DNA of 64,000 nucleotides. It comes from a bacterium. GTDB taxonomy: Bacteria > Bacillota > Clostridia > Oscillospirales > Oscillospiraceae. Shown here in pieces: positions 25,233-34,074 of this stretch. The notes beneath the pieces are model-generated. The model did no database searches and was not told the origin of the DNA. It saw only the letters and a list, made by a program, of their open reading frames with translations. A program made the translations under genes and the position numbers. The first letter of the stretch is position 1. Every line of letters starts with the position of its first letter. The stretch is from contig SFVC01000009.1 of NCBI GenBank assembly GCA_004560375.1, forward strand, positions 7,801 to 71,800, in the 5' to 3' direction.

Positions 25233-26453
25233 ATGGCTGACTGTGAGTTCCAGCCGCTTCTGTTCGGCGGCGATATCAATGTGTACAGCGTGGCCCGGGC
25301 CTTCCACGAGGCTTACGGCATCCGCACCATCGCCTATGGCATCTTCCCCGCCTTCCCCTGCTATGAGAGCGGCATCATCGACTACCGGGTGTGCCCGGAC
25401 AATGAGAACGAGGATACCTTCCGCCGGAATATCAACACGGTGGCCAAGGAGTTCCCCGAAAAAAAGATCATCGTGCTGGGCTGTGGGGACAACTATATCC
25501 AGATGGCGGCCCACAGCCGGGGCCATGTGCCCGAGAACGTGATCCTCCCCTACATCGACGGGGAGCTGCTGGACACCCTCATCAACAAGGAGGAGTTTTA
25601 CAAGCTGTGCGACCAGTACGGCGTGGATCATCCGGCCACTTTTATCTACGACAAATCCATGGGCCACAACTTCGAGCTGCCCTGGGGCCCCCCCTATATC
25701 GCCAAGCCCGCCGAGAGCGTCACCTACTGGGCCACCGGGGACAAGACCTTGGCCAAGGTGTATATCTGCCAGAGCTGGGAGGAGTTGCTGGAGAGCCTGG
25801 ATCACGTCTACGCCGCCGGCTACCGGAACCATATGATCCTCCAGGAGTTCATCCCCGGGGACGACAGCTATATGCGGGTGCTCACCAGCTACTCCGACCA
25901 CAACGGGCGGGTGACCACCATGTGCTTGGGCCATGTGCTGCTGGAGGAGCATTCCCCCCACGGTATCGGCAACCACGCCGTCATCCTCACCGAGTGTGAC
26001 GAGGAGCTGGAGCAGAAGATCAAGGGGTTTCTGGAGGCCATCCACTACGTGGGCTTCTCCAACTTCGATATCAAGTATGACCGGCGGGACGGCAAATTCA
26101 AGGCCTTTGAGATCAACTGCCGGCAGGGGCGCAGCAATTACTATGTCACCGGCGCCGGCCACAACATCGCAAAGCTCTTGGTGGGCGACCTGATCGAGGG
26201 GAAGGAGCTGCCCTTCCAGATGGCGAAAAACCGCTCCCTGTGGCGGATGATCCCCAAGGTGGTGGCCTTCAAGTTCACCCCCAAGAAGTACCACTGGGAG
26301 ATGCGCTCCCTCATTCGGGCGGGTGCGGATCACCACGCCGTGGACTATTCCGGAGACCCCTCTATCAAGCACCGCCTGCGCCTGTGGAAAAACCATGTGG
26401 GCAATTATGTGCGCTTCAACAAATACTGTAAAAAACCGGAGGATGATGGATGA
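25233..26453 (+). CDS. ATP-grasp ligase, probable D-aspartate ligase-like
   Basis: 406 residues. ATP-grasp signatures include PPYIAKPAESVTYW (ATP-binding Lys), MILQEFIPGDDSYMRV and the metal-binding KAFEINCRQGRSNYY. The best functional guess, from the next two genes, is an Aslfm-type ligase that attaches D-Asp to the peptidoglycan precursor stem. ATG 25233 has TTAGGAG upstream; an in-frame GTG at 25212 overlaps that site. The ATGA overlap with the racemase indicates a shared pathway. Substrate assignment is inference. Confidence 0.72.
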   Translation: MADCEFQPLLFGGDINVYSVARAFHEAYGIRTIAYGIFPAFPCYESGIIDYRVCPDNENEDTFRRNINTVAKEFPEKKIIVLGCGDNYIQMAAHSRGHVPENVILPYIDGELLDTLINKEEFYKLCDQYGVDHPATFIYDKSMGHNFELPWGPPYIAKPAESVTYWATGDKTLAKVYICQSWEELLESLDHVYAAGYRNHMILQEFIPGDDSYMRVLTSYSDHNGRVTTMCLGHVLLEEHSPHGIGNHAVILTECDEELEQKIKGFLEAIHYVGFSNFDIKYDRRDGKFKAFEINCRQGRSNYYVTGAGHNIAKLLVGDLIEGKELPFQMAKNRSLWRMIPKVVAFKFTPKKYHWEMRSLIRAGADHHAVDYSGDPSIKHRLRLWKNHVGNYVRFNKYCKKPEDDG

Positions 26454-27157
26454 AACAAGAGGCCAAATTAGGCGTGCTGGGCGGCATGGGCCCCCAGGCC
26501 ACCCAGGTATTTTACCAGTTTGTGCTGGATCGCACCGACGCCCTCCAGGATCAGGATCACCTGCCCGCGGTGATCCTGTCCGATACCGGCATCCCCGACC
26601 GCACCGCCGCCATCCTCTCCGGGGACACCGAGGGGCTGTACCGGCGGCTGCTGGGGGACGCGAAGCTGCTGGAGAGCTGCGGCTGCACGGCGCTGGCCAT
26701 CCCCTGCAATACCTCCCACTACTTCGCCGACCGGCTCCAGGGGGAGATCGGCGTGCCCATCATCCACATGCTGCGGGAGACGGCCAAGCTGCTGGCCGCC
26801 CAGGGGAAAAAGCGCCCCGGCATTCTGGGCACCGACGGCACCGTCCGCACAGGGCTGTACCAGAAGGAGTGCGCCGATGTGGGCATGGAGGCGGCAGTCC
26901 CGGATCGGGAGATCCAGGCCCTGGTGATGTCCATTATCTACGACGAGATCAAGCAGGGGGAGAAGGGCAGCAGGGACAAGTTCGCCCACATCGACCGGGC
27001 CATCCGGGGGATGGGGTGCGACTGCGCCATCCTGGCCTGCACCGAGCTGTCCGTGTTCTCCACCTACCATCCCCTGCCCCCCTTCTACGTGGACGCCATG
27101 ATGGTGCTGGCGGAGCGGGCGGTGGAGCGGTGCGGCTACCCCCTGCGGACAATATAG
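26450..27157 (+). CDS. Aspartate/glutamate racemase family protein
   Basis: 235 residues. The two catalytic cysteines of PLP-independent racemases are visible in AIPCNTSHYF and LACTELSVF, and the N-terminus GVLGGMGPQAT is the Asp/Glu racemase signature. It probably makes D-Asp for the ligase whose stop codon it overlaps. Glutamate or another amino acid cannot be excluded. Confidence 0.85.
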   Translation: MKQEAKLGVLGGMGPQATQVFYQFVLDRTDALQDQDHLPAVILSDTGIPDRTAAILSGDTEGLYRRLLGDAKLLESCGCTALAIPCNTSHYFADRLQGEIGVPIIHMLRETAKLLAAQGKKRPGILGTDGTVRTGLYQKECADVGMEAAVPDREIQALVMSIIYDEIKQGEKGSRDKFAHIDRAIRGMGCDCAILACTELSVFSTYHPLPPFYVDAMMVLAERAVERCGYPLRTI

Positions 27158-27172
27158 GAGGAGGTCAACAGC

Positions 27173-28699
27173 ATGGAGTTGACGCTGCACCCTCTGGGGG
27201 AATACTGCGAGCTGCTGGACAAGCTGGGGCTGCTGGCCGCGCCCCTGCGGCCGGGGCTGGAGCTGGGGCGGACGGTGGAGTTGGTGTCCTGCAACTCCAA
27301 GGAGGTTGTCCCCGGCACCCTGTTCGTGTGCAAGGGGGCCCACTTCAAACCGGATTTTCTGGCGGAGGCCGCCCGCCGGGGGGGCTTTGCCTATGTCAGT
27401 GAGCGGGCCTACCCGGAGGTAAAGCTGCCCTGCATTTTGGTGCGGGATATGCGGCAGGCCATGGCCCATCTGGCGGTGAAGTATTACAACGACCCCTCCC
27501 GGCGGCTGAAGGTCATCGGCATCACCGGCACCAAGGGCAAATCGTCCACCGCCTATTTCATCAAGTCTATTTTAGACGGTTTTCTGGCCCCCAGGGGCAT
27601 GGGCTGCGGCCTGATCTCCTCCATTGAGACGTGGGACGGGGTGGAGCGGTTCGAGTCCCGCCTCACCACCCCCGAGCCCCTGGAGCTGCAAAAGCACCTC
27701 GCCCATGCCGCCTCCTCCGGCATGGAGTATCTGGTGATGGAGGCGTCCTCCCAGGCGCTGAAATACCACCGGACCTTGGGCGTCCGGTTTGCCGTCTCGG
27801 CCTTCTTGAACATTGGCATCGACCATATCTCCCCCATCGAACACCCGGATTTTGAGGACTATTTCCACTCCAAGCTGAAAATTTTTGCCCAGTCGGATCT
27901 GTCCTGCGTGAACATGGACTGCGGCCACGCCCGGGAGGCGGTGGAGACCGCCCGGAACACCTGCCCCACGGTGTTCACCTTTTCCCGGCAGAACCCCGCC
28001 GCCTCGGTGTACGCCGGCAGCGTGTGTAAGGTGGGGCACGAGATTTTGTTCGACGTGGACGCCGACCAGTGCAGCGGATCATACAGCCTGCATATGCCGG
28101 GGCTGTTCAACGTGGACAACGCCTTGGCGGCCATCGCCGTGTGCCGGGGGCTGAATATCCCCAAGGAGGCGGTGGCAGACGGGCTGGCGAAAGCCCACGT
28201 GCCGGGCCGGATGGAGATTTACACCAGCGCCGATGACAAGGTGGTGGCCATCGTGGACTTCGCCCACAACCGCATGAGCTTTGAGAACCTGGTTCGCACG
28301 GCCCGGGCGGAATACCCGGGCCGCCGTCTGGTGGCCCTGTTTGGAAGCGTGGGGGACAAGGCCTACGACCGCCGCCGGGATTTGGGGGAGATCGCCGGGG
28401 AGTATGCCGACCTGTCCATCCTCACCGAGGACGACAGCGGCGAAGAGGACACCCGGTCCATCTGTCAGGAGTTGGGCGCCTATGTGGCCTCCAAGGGCGG
28501 CAAGTTTGTGATCGAGCTCAACCGGAGCGAGGCGGTTCGGCAGGCCATTCTGGGCTGTGAGGAGCCGTCCGTGGTGCTGGTGGCGGGCCGGGGGGTAGAG
28601 CCCCGGCAGAAGCGGGGCGTTGAGTATATCGACACCCCCACAGATGTGGACTATACCAAGGCGTTCCTGCGGGAGTACGACGCGCGGCGGGGCCGTTGA
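27173..28699 (+). CDS. MurE-like Mur ligase
   Basis: 508 residues with all three Mur-ligase domains. The P-loop is GITGTKGKSSTAY; MurE-type TTPEPLELQ and VMEASSQALKYHR follow, and the carbamylated-Lys region is YFHSKLKIF. At the position of the amino-acid-recognition motif (DNPR in meso-DAP MurE) this protein has EDDSGEED, so its third-residue substrate may differ from DAP. GGAGGAGG precedes ATG 27173. It is probably a paralogue of the housekeeping MurE, working with the ATP-grasp and racemase genes upstream. Confidence 0.85.
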   Translation: MELTLHPLGEYCELLDKLGLLAAPLRPGLELGRTVELVSCNSKEVVPGTLFVCKGAHFKPDFLAEAARRGGFAYVSERAYPEVKLPCILVRDMRQAMAHLAVKYYNDPSRRLKVIGITGTKGKSSTAYFIKSILDGFLAPRGMGCGLISSIETWDGVERFESRLTTPEPLELQKHLAHAASSGMEYLVMEASSQALKYHRTLGVRFAVSAFLNIGIDHISPIEHPDFEDYFHSKLKIFAQSDLSCVNMDCGHAREAVETARNTCPTVFTFSRQNPAASVYAGSVCKVGHEILFDVDADQCSGSYSLHMPGLFNVDNALAAIAVCRGLNIPKEAVADGLAKAHVPGRMEIYTSADDKVVAIVDFAHNRMSFENLVRTARAEYPGRRLVALFGSVGDKAYDRRRDLGEIAGEYADLSILTEDDSGEEDTRSICQELGAYVASKGGKFVIELNRSEAVRQAILGCEEPSVVLVAGRGVEPRQKRGVEYIDTPTDVDYTKAFLREYDARRGR

Positions 28700-28709
28700 G
28701 GCAGCAAAA

Positions 28710-28744
28710 CACGGGAGCGCTATCTTGTGGAGGGCGCTCCCGTG
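28710..28744. terminator. Bidirectional terminator
   Basis: Stem CACGGGAGCGC paired with GCGCTCCCGTG, between the converging Mur ligase and pullulanase genes. Confidence 0.65.
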
Positions 28745-28751
28745 TGATTAC

Positions 28752-30869
28752 TTATGAGGGTTCCTGTTCCGGTTCAAGAGGCTGCGGCTCCAGCTCCGCG
28801 GGCCGGGGCTCCGGTTCCCCGCCGGGGGGCTCCTGTCTCGCCCCAGCGGGCCCCGGCTCCACAGGCTGGGGTTCCGGCTCCTCCTCGATGGGTTCCGGTT
28901 CCGGCTCAATGGGCTCCAGCTCCGGCGGCTCGTCCCGGCGGCGCAGCAGCAGCATCCCGCTGCACTTGGGGACGGTGACCCAGTTTCCCTCGGCGCCGGC
29001 AGGGCGGTGCTGATCCGCCCACTGGCCGTCCGCCCGGATGATCCACCGGCCCGCGGGCAGCTCCAGGCGGAAGTCCTCCCAGGCGGCGTTGTAGACGATG
29101 AGCAGGCGCTCCCCCTCCGGGCCGCCCCGGTCCAGCTGGAAGGACACGGTACCCGGGCGGTGGACGGTCTGATTGGTCACCCGGGCGGAGGCCTGGGCCG
29201 ACTTGTCCAGCAGCCCCGGCAGGGCCCGGCGCAGCCGGATCAGCCCCCGGTAGTAGTCGGTCAGCGCTCCGAACCGCCACGCCCGATCCCAGTCCAGCCG
29301 GTTCACCTCGGGAGGGGATTTGTAGCTGTTGCCGTCCCCCAGCTTGGTGCGGGCGAACTCCTCTCCCGCCTGGAGGAAGGGGGTGCCCAGGCTGGTGAAG
29401 CAGATGAAGGCCGCCAGCCGGTTCCGGGCCAGCAGCTCCTCCCGGGGGTGGAGGTAGCCCTCCGGCCACACCTCCCCCGGCGTGATGGTCAGGGCCAGCT
29501 TATCCCACAGGGTGTAGTTGTCGTGGCAGGACACGTAGTTGATGAGCTGGGAGGGATCCCGGGGGTTGAACTCCCAGGCCCCCTCCGGCCAGCCGGCGGC
29601 GGAGCTGAGGATGGCGTTCTCCTGCCCCTGGGCCCCGGTGACGAAGCCGGGGCTGCGGGCGTCGAAGCAGCTGCCCTTGACGGCGTCCCGGATCTTGTCG
29701 CAGAACACGGCGATGCCGGGGCTGAGCAGGGGCAGGTTGGCCATCAGGGCGGGGTGGGTGTCCGGCTCCATGGGGGAGTCCCCCGCCCGCCAGGGCTCGC
29801 CGTACAGCAGCTTTTCCCCGGGGCCAAACACCAGATCCAGCTCCCGGCGGATGCGGTTCATCAGCTCCACCGTCATCAGGCCCATCAGGTCGAAGCGGAA
29901 GCCGTCGATGTGGTATTCCTTGGCCCAGTACAGCACGGAGTTGGCGATATAGTTGTCCACCATGGCCCGGCCCGCCGCGATGTCGTTGCCGCAGCCCGAG
30001 CCGTTGGACAGCGCCCCGTTGGAGCGCCGCCGGTAGTAGCAGCCCGGGGCGCTGCGCTCCAGCCAGGAGTCGGTGAAGTAGGTGTGGTTGTACACCACGT
30101 CCATCACCACCCGCAGGCCGTTTCGGTGGAGGGCCTGGATCATCTCCTTGCACTCCCGGATCCGGGCGGCGCCGTCCGAGGGATTGAGGGCGTAGCTCCC
30201 CTCGGGGATGTTGAAGTTCAGCGGGTCGTAGCCCCAGTTGAACTGGCTGTCGTCCCCGCCCTCGTCCACGGTGGCGAAGTCGAAAATGGGCAGGAGCTGG
30301 ACGTGGGTGACCCCCAAATCCTTCAGGTGGGCCATGCACAGGGGAAGCCGGCCCTCCCGATCCCGCCAGGAGAAGGCCTTGAATTTGCCCCGGTACTCCG
30401 GGGGCACGCCGCTGTCCGGGTGGTGGGAGAAGTCCTTCACGTGGAGCTCGTAGATCACCGGCTCCGGGGGAAGGGGGGGCGGCCCGTCCTGGGCCCAGCC
30501 CGCCGGGTTAGTGCGGGCCAGCTCCACCGCCATGCTCCGGCCGCCGTTGCGGCCACAGGCCCGGGCGTAGGGGTCGGCGGTGCGGACGGCCTGCCCCGCC
30601 GTCTCCACCTCGTAATCGTAGTAAGTGCCGTGGAGGTCGCCCTCCACCGCCACCCACCACACCCCCCGATCCCCCCGCTTCAGGGGGAGAATGCGAAAGG
30701 CGGGAGCGGTATCGTCCCGGTAGAGGGCCAGCTCCACCCGCTCCGCGTCCGGGCTCCACAGGCGGAACACGGTGCGCTCACGGGAGCACACCGCGCCCAG
30801 GTCGTTGCCGTTGTAGAAGAACTTGCCGTCAAAGCGTTTGCCATAGCGTATTCTTGTGGTCATATCCAA
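28752..30869 (-). CDS. pulA: Type I pullulanase (CBM48-GH13)
   Basis: 705 residues, alpha-1,6-debranching enzyme for glycogen or starch. An N-terminal CBM48 (VFRLWSPDAERVELALY) precedes the GH13 barrel with NWGYDPLNFN (pullulanase hallmark), VVMDVVYNHT, the nucleophile region DGFRFDLMGL, the acid/base region LLYGEPW and VSCHDNYTLWD. No signal peptide, so cytosolic. The last about 55 residues are an unusual acidic tail of repeated Glu-Pro pairs. TTG 30869 spaces better from AAGGG than ATG 30863, so the start is uncertain by two codons. Confidence 0.93.
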   Translation of the reverse strand: MDMTTRIRYGKRFDGKFFYNGNDLGAVCSRERTVFRLWSPDAERVELALYRDDTAPAFRILPLKRGDRGVWWVAVEGDLHGTYYDYEVETAGQAVRTADPYARACGRNGGRSMAVELARTNPAGWAQDGPPPLPPEPVIYELHVKDFSHHPDSGVPPEYRGKFKAFSWRDREGRLPLCMAHLKDLGVTHVQLLPIFDFATVDEGGDDSQFNWGYDPLNFNIPEGSYALNPSDGAARIRECKEMIQALHRNGLRVVMDVVYNHTYFTDSWLERSAPGCYYRRRSNGALSNGSGCGNDIAAGRAMVDNYIANSVLYWAKEYHIDGFRFDLMGLMTVELMNRIRRELDLVFGPGEKLLYGEPWRAGDSPMEPDTHPALMANLPLLSPGIAVFCDKIRDAVKGSCFDARSPGFVTGAQGQENAILSSAAGWPEGAWEFNPRDPSQLINYVSCHDNYTLWDKLALTITPGEVWPEGYLHPREELLARNRLAAFICFTSLGTPFLQAGEEFARTKLGDGNSYKSPPEVNRLDWDRAWRFGALTDYYRGLIRLRRALPGLLDKSAQASARVTNQTVHRPGTVSFQLDRGGPEGERLLIVYNAAWEDFRLELPAGRWIIRADGQWADQHRPAGAEGNWVTVPKCSGMLLLRRRDEPPELEPIEPEPEPIEEEPEPQPVEPGPAGARQEPPGGEPEPRPAELEPQPLEPEQEPS

Positions 30870-30942
30870 AAGGCGTCACCCTTGTATTTGAAGATCTGGA
30901 AGCACAGGAAGGCGGAACCTCACACCCTTCCAGTGAGATTCC

Positions 30943-30971
30943 ATAGTACCACAAAAATGGCGAGAACGCAA
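30943..30971 (-). promoter_or_regulatory. Promoter of the pullulanase gene
   Basis: Minus strand TTGCGT, 17 bases, TACTAT, about 75 bases from the start codon. Confidence 0.55.
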
Positions 30972-31095
30972 ACAGTTTCCGTGAAAAGGCCGTAAGAAGC
31001 CGTGAAAACCCCACCGAAAAGGACAATTCAGGAAGAAAAGGAAATAATTGACAGAACCCGTCGAAGAAAACTTTGCAGATATTGGAAAAACTTCC

Positions 31096-31124
31096 TTGCC
31101 ATATGGAGGAAACTGTGGTATTTT
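31096..31124 (+). promoter_or_regulatory. Candidate spo0A promoter
   Basis: TTGCCA, 17 bases, TATTTT, 60 bases upstream of the spo0A ATG. Further upstream, CGTCGAA near 31056-31062 is one mismatch from the Spo0A box TGTCGAA. The rest of the 310-base divergent gap to the pullulanase gene shows no ORF. Confidence 0.45.
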
Positions 31125-31183
31125 AGTGATTAGGGAAAAACTGGAAATCAATCCCAAGGTCGATGACCGGAAAGGAACATGAC

Positions 31184-31945
31184 ATGAGTGAGATGAAACG
31201 GATTGTATTGGCGGACGCCTCCGAGGAATTCCGCCGGATGCTGGCGGAGCTGATGGACGCGGAGCCGGATCTGACCGTCGTGGGGGAGACGGGCAGCGGC
31301 GAGGAGCTGCTGGAGCTGATCTCGGCCCAGCGGCCCGATGTGGTGGTGATGGATCTGCTGCTGACGGAGCTGGACGGGATGGAGGTACTGGAGAAGCTGG
31401 GGCCCAACCGCCCGCGGATGCTGGTGCTGTCCGCCTTCAGCGGCTCCAACCTGGCGGAGCAGATCGTCCAGAGCGGCGGGGACTACTGCATCCTCAAGCC
31501 CTGCCGGGCCCAGACGGTGATCGAGCACACCCGGCGGCTCACCTCCGCCCCCAGCCTGGAGGACGTGCGGGAGGAGGCCAAGGCCCGGGATCTGGAGCGG
31601 CAGGTCACCTCCATCATCCATGAGATCGGCGTGCCCGCCCACATCAAGGGCTACCAGTACCTCCGGGAGGCCATCATCCTGGCGGTGGGGGACATGGAGG
31701 TGATCAACGCGGTGACAAAGGTGCTCTATCCCGCGGTGGCCAAGAAGTTCGGCACCACCGCCAGCCGGGTGGAGCGGGCCATCCGCCACGCCATCGAGGT
31801 GGCCTGGGATCGGGGCGATCTGGAGACGCTGCAAAAGTACTTCGGCTACACCGTGTCCAACGCCAAGGGCAAGCCCACCAACAGCGAGTTCATCGCCATG
31901 ATCGCCGACCGGATCTCCCTGGACGACGACCGGCGCATCAGCTAA
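31184..31945 (+). CDS. spo0A: Sporulation transcription factor Spo0A
   Basis: 253 residues. A receiver domain with phospho-acceptor D57 (VVVMDLLL), switch Ser (LVLSAFSG) and conserved Lys (CILKPC) precedes the Spo0A DNA-binding domain (HIKGYQYLREAI, TASRVERAIRHAIEVAW, KPTNSEFIAMIAD). The usual acidic pair near the N-terminus reads LADASEEF, with Ala replacing the second Asp, which could weaken Mg binding. An ATG at 31163 is in frame, but 31184 follows GGAAAGGAAC. Confidence 0.94.
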   Translation: MSEMKRIVLADASEEFRRMLAELMDAEPDLTVVGETGSGEELLELISAQRPDVVVMDLLLTELDGMEVLEKLGPNRPRMLVLSAFSGSNLAEQIVQSGGDYCILKPCRAQTVIEHTRRLTSAPSLEDVREEAKARDLERQVTSIIHEIGVPAHIKGYQYLREAIILAVGDMEVINAVTKVLYPAVAKKFGTTASRVERAIRHAIEVAWDRGDLETLQKYFGYTVSNAKGKPTNSEFIAMIADRISLDDDRRIS

Positions 31946-31960
31946 GTTACTTTTTCTCGA

Positions 31961-31988
31961 CCTACTTTTTCTTGAAAGAAAAAGTAGG
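31961..31988 (+). repeat. Dyad repeat copy 2, terminator-like
   Basis: Same 20-base core as at 11196-11215 (here 31965-31984), but with outer stem CCTA/TAGG in place of GTTC/GAAC, followed by CAAAAAGAACTT. It lies 16 bases after spo0A and may be its terminator. Confidence 0.6.
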
Positions 31989-32151
31989 CAAAAAGAACTT
32001 GAAGGCGCTACCGCAGCAGGTGCTTGTCGGGGCGTTTGCGCCCGGTGACGAAACGGCTGCGGGAAGGAACCGTTTTTGCAAGCAAACCGCCCGCCCGGAT
32101 GCGGCGCTTGCCGGGGGCGTACCCGGTGACGGAACATAGGCCCCAGATCGA

Positions 32152-32189
32152 AAACGGGCGCTGTGCTATTTTATGCACAGCGCCCGTTT
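32152..32189 (-). terminator. Terminator after ahcY
   Basis: Stem AAACGGGCGCTGTGC paired with GCACAGCGCCCGTTT and an A/T loop; usable in both directions. The 160 bases between the dyad repeat and this hairpin hold no ORF or signal I recognise. Confidence 0.75.
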
Positions 32190-32204
32190 GAGCTGCCGGG
32201 AAGA

Positions 32205-33449
32205 TCAGGCGTTGGAGCTGTTGATATACTCCTCCTGCTCCGGGGTGAGCTTGTCGATGGTCAGGCCCAGGGCGGCCAGCTTGGCCCAGGCGATCTGGTC
32301 GTCGATCTCGGCGGGGATCTGGTAGAGCTTCTTCTCCAGCCCGTCCTTGTGCTTGGCCACCCACTCGGCGGCCAGGGCCTGGACGGAGAAGGACATATCC
32401 ATGATCTCGGCGGGGTGGCCGTTGCCGCCGGCCAGGTTCACCAGCCGGCCCTCCGCCAGCACGTTGAGCACCTTGCCGTCGGGCAGCTTGTAGCCGGTGA
32501 TGCCCTCCCGCTGCTCCCACTTGTCCACGGCGTGCTCGTTGAGCCACTTCACGTCCACCTCGCAGTCGAAGTGGCCCGCGTTGGACAGCAGCGCGCCCTC
32601 CTTCATCACGGCGTAGTGGGCGGGGGTGATCACGTCCTTGCAGCCGGTGACGCTGACGAACACGTCCCCCAGGGGGGCGGCGTCCGCCATGGTCATCACC
32701 CGGAAGCCGTTCATGGTGGCGTCCAGCGCCTTGAAGGGGTCGATCTCGGTGACGATGACGTTGGCCCCCATGCCCGCGGCCCGCAGGGCCACGCCGGAGC
32801 CGCACCAGCCGTAGCCGGCCACCACCACCGTCTTGCCCGCCACCACCAGGTTGGTCATGTGCATGATGGCGTCCCACACGGACTGGCCGGTGCCGTACTT
32901 GTTGTCGTAGTAGTGCTTGGCCTTGGCGTCGTTCACCGCCATCATGGGGCAGGGCAGGGTGCCCTCCCGCTCCCGGGCCTTGAGGCGCAGGATGCCGGTG
33001 GTGGTCTCCTCACAGCCGCCCAGCAGGCAGTCGGCGTAGGCGCTGCACTTGCCCGCCAGCAGGTTCACCAGGTCGCCGCCATCGTCGATGACGATGTGGG
33101 GGTGGCATTTCAGGGTTTCGACCAGATGGGCCTCGTACTCCTCCGGGGTGGAGCCGTGCCAGGCGTACACGTTGACGCCCCGGTCGGCCACGCCGGCGGC
33201 CACGTCGTCCTGGGTGGACAAGGGGTTGGAGCCGGTGAGGTAGACGTCGGCTCCGCCCGCCTTCATCACCAGGGCCAGGTTGGCGGTTTTGGCCTCCAGG
33301 TGGACGGAGACGGCCACGCGCATCCCCTGGAAGGGCTGCTCCTTCACGAAGCGGGCCTCGATCTGGGACAAGGCGGGCATATGGCTGCGTACCCAGTCGA
33401 TTTTCCGGTGGCCGGAGGGGGCCAGGGCGGGGTCGCGGATGATGCTCAT
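32205..33449 (-). CDS. ahcY: Adenosylhomocysteinase
   Basis: 414 residues. It hydrolyses S-adenosylhomocysteine to adenosine and homocysteine, restoring methylation capacity. The NAD-binding loop is VVAGYGWCGSGVALRAAGMG; SNPLSTQDDVAA, DDGGDL and NAGHFDCEVD are family signatures. ATG 33449 has GAAAGGGAG upstream. The 40-residue shorter length relative to E. coli-type SAH enzymes fits the bacterial/archaeal short form. Confidence 0.96.
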   Translation of the reverse strand: MSIIRDPALAPSGHRKIDWVRSHMPALSQIEARFVKEQPFQGMRVAVSVHLEAKTANLALVMKAGGADVYLTGSNPLSTQDDVAAGVADRGVNVYAWHGSTPEEYEAHLVETLKCHPHIVIDDGGDLVNLLAGKCSAYADCLLGGCEETTTGILRLKAREREGTLPCPMMAVNDAKAKHYYDNKYGTGQSVWDAIMHMTNLVVAGKTVVVAGYGWCGSGVALRAAGMGANVIVTEIDPFKALDATMNGFRVMTMADAAPLGDVFVSVTGCKDVITPAHYAVMKEGALLSNAGHFDCEVDVKWLNEHAVDKWEQREGITGYKLPDGKVLNVLAEGRLVNLAGGNGHPAEIMDMSFSVQALAAEWVAKHKDGLEKKLYQIPAEIDDQIAWAKLAALGLTIDKLTPEQEEYINSSNA

Positions 33450-33486
33450 AAGTAATACTCCCTTTCGGCGTAAGTTTGGTAAGTTC

Positions 33487-33515
33487 AGTATAGCACAGGG
33501 GCAAAACCATTGCAA
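33487..33515 (-). promoter_or_regulatory. Promoter of ahcY
   Basis: Minus strand TTGCAA, 17 bases, TATACT. The untranslated leader is only about 30 bases. Confidence 0.75.
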
Positions 33516-33520
33516 GCCAT

Positions 33521-34060
33521 CTATATCCTGCTGCAAAATTCCAAAATCTCATTTTTCCGCGGTGGAACCGCTTCTCTATATTCCACAGAACACAGGCCAA
33601 GACTGCCGCAGCAGTCAATTTCTAAATGGCCATAAAAATGCTCGATGCTCCCAATGATTCGGGTACATTCTTTCATGCTTGGCCCTGTTCTTAATGCGAT
33701 GGAATATCCTCGTTTCCCCGGAGGAATGGCTGCGTGTGGTTCATGGGTATTGCACCACGGGGTGCATCTGTCGATAAAGACCTTAAATTGTCCTGGAATG
33801 TCCGCCCAGTATGAAGGGGCGACGCTGACAATGACATCAGCTCGTTCATACAGCTTCAAGACCTTATCGACATCATCATGCTGAACGCACTTGGCCGTAT
33901 TGTGGCAGCTTCTGCACCCTTTACAGTAATTTATGTTGAAATCATCAATGCAGACGCTGGCGACCTCATATCTGTCCTTTAAGCACTCTGAAACGATGTG
34001 TGCGATTTCGGCGGTGGCCCCGTTTCTCACAGGGCTGCAATTCATCACCAACGCGTTCAT
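33521..34060 (-). CDS. Iron-sulfur flavoprotein / NADPH-dependent FMN reductase-like
   Basis: 179 residues with a flavodoxin-like fold: the FMN phosphate loop is NCSPVRNGATAEIA and the second loop APSYWADIPGQFKVFIDR. The cysteine cluster CKGCRSCHNTAKC resembles that of iron-sulfur flavoproteins. The gene is clearly more A+T-rich than its neighbours, which suggests acquisition. It starts 14 bases after pncB and is probably co-transcribed with it; its electron partner is unknown. Confidence 0.82.
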   Translation of the reverse strand: MNALVMNCSPVRNGATAEIAHIVSECLKDRYEVASVCIDDFNINYCKGCRSCHNTAKCVQHDDVDKVLKLYERADVIVSVAPSYWADIPGQFKVFIDRCTPWCNTHEPHAAIPPGKRGYSIALRTGPSMKECTRIIGSIEHFYGHLEIDCCGSLGLCSVEYREAVPPRKNEILEFCSRI

Positions 34061-34074
34061 TGGCCGCCCCCCTG

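Noticed and set aside
33450..33486. SAH riboswitch before ahcY
   Set aside because: The leader after the promoter is only about 30 bases, too short for one.
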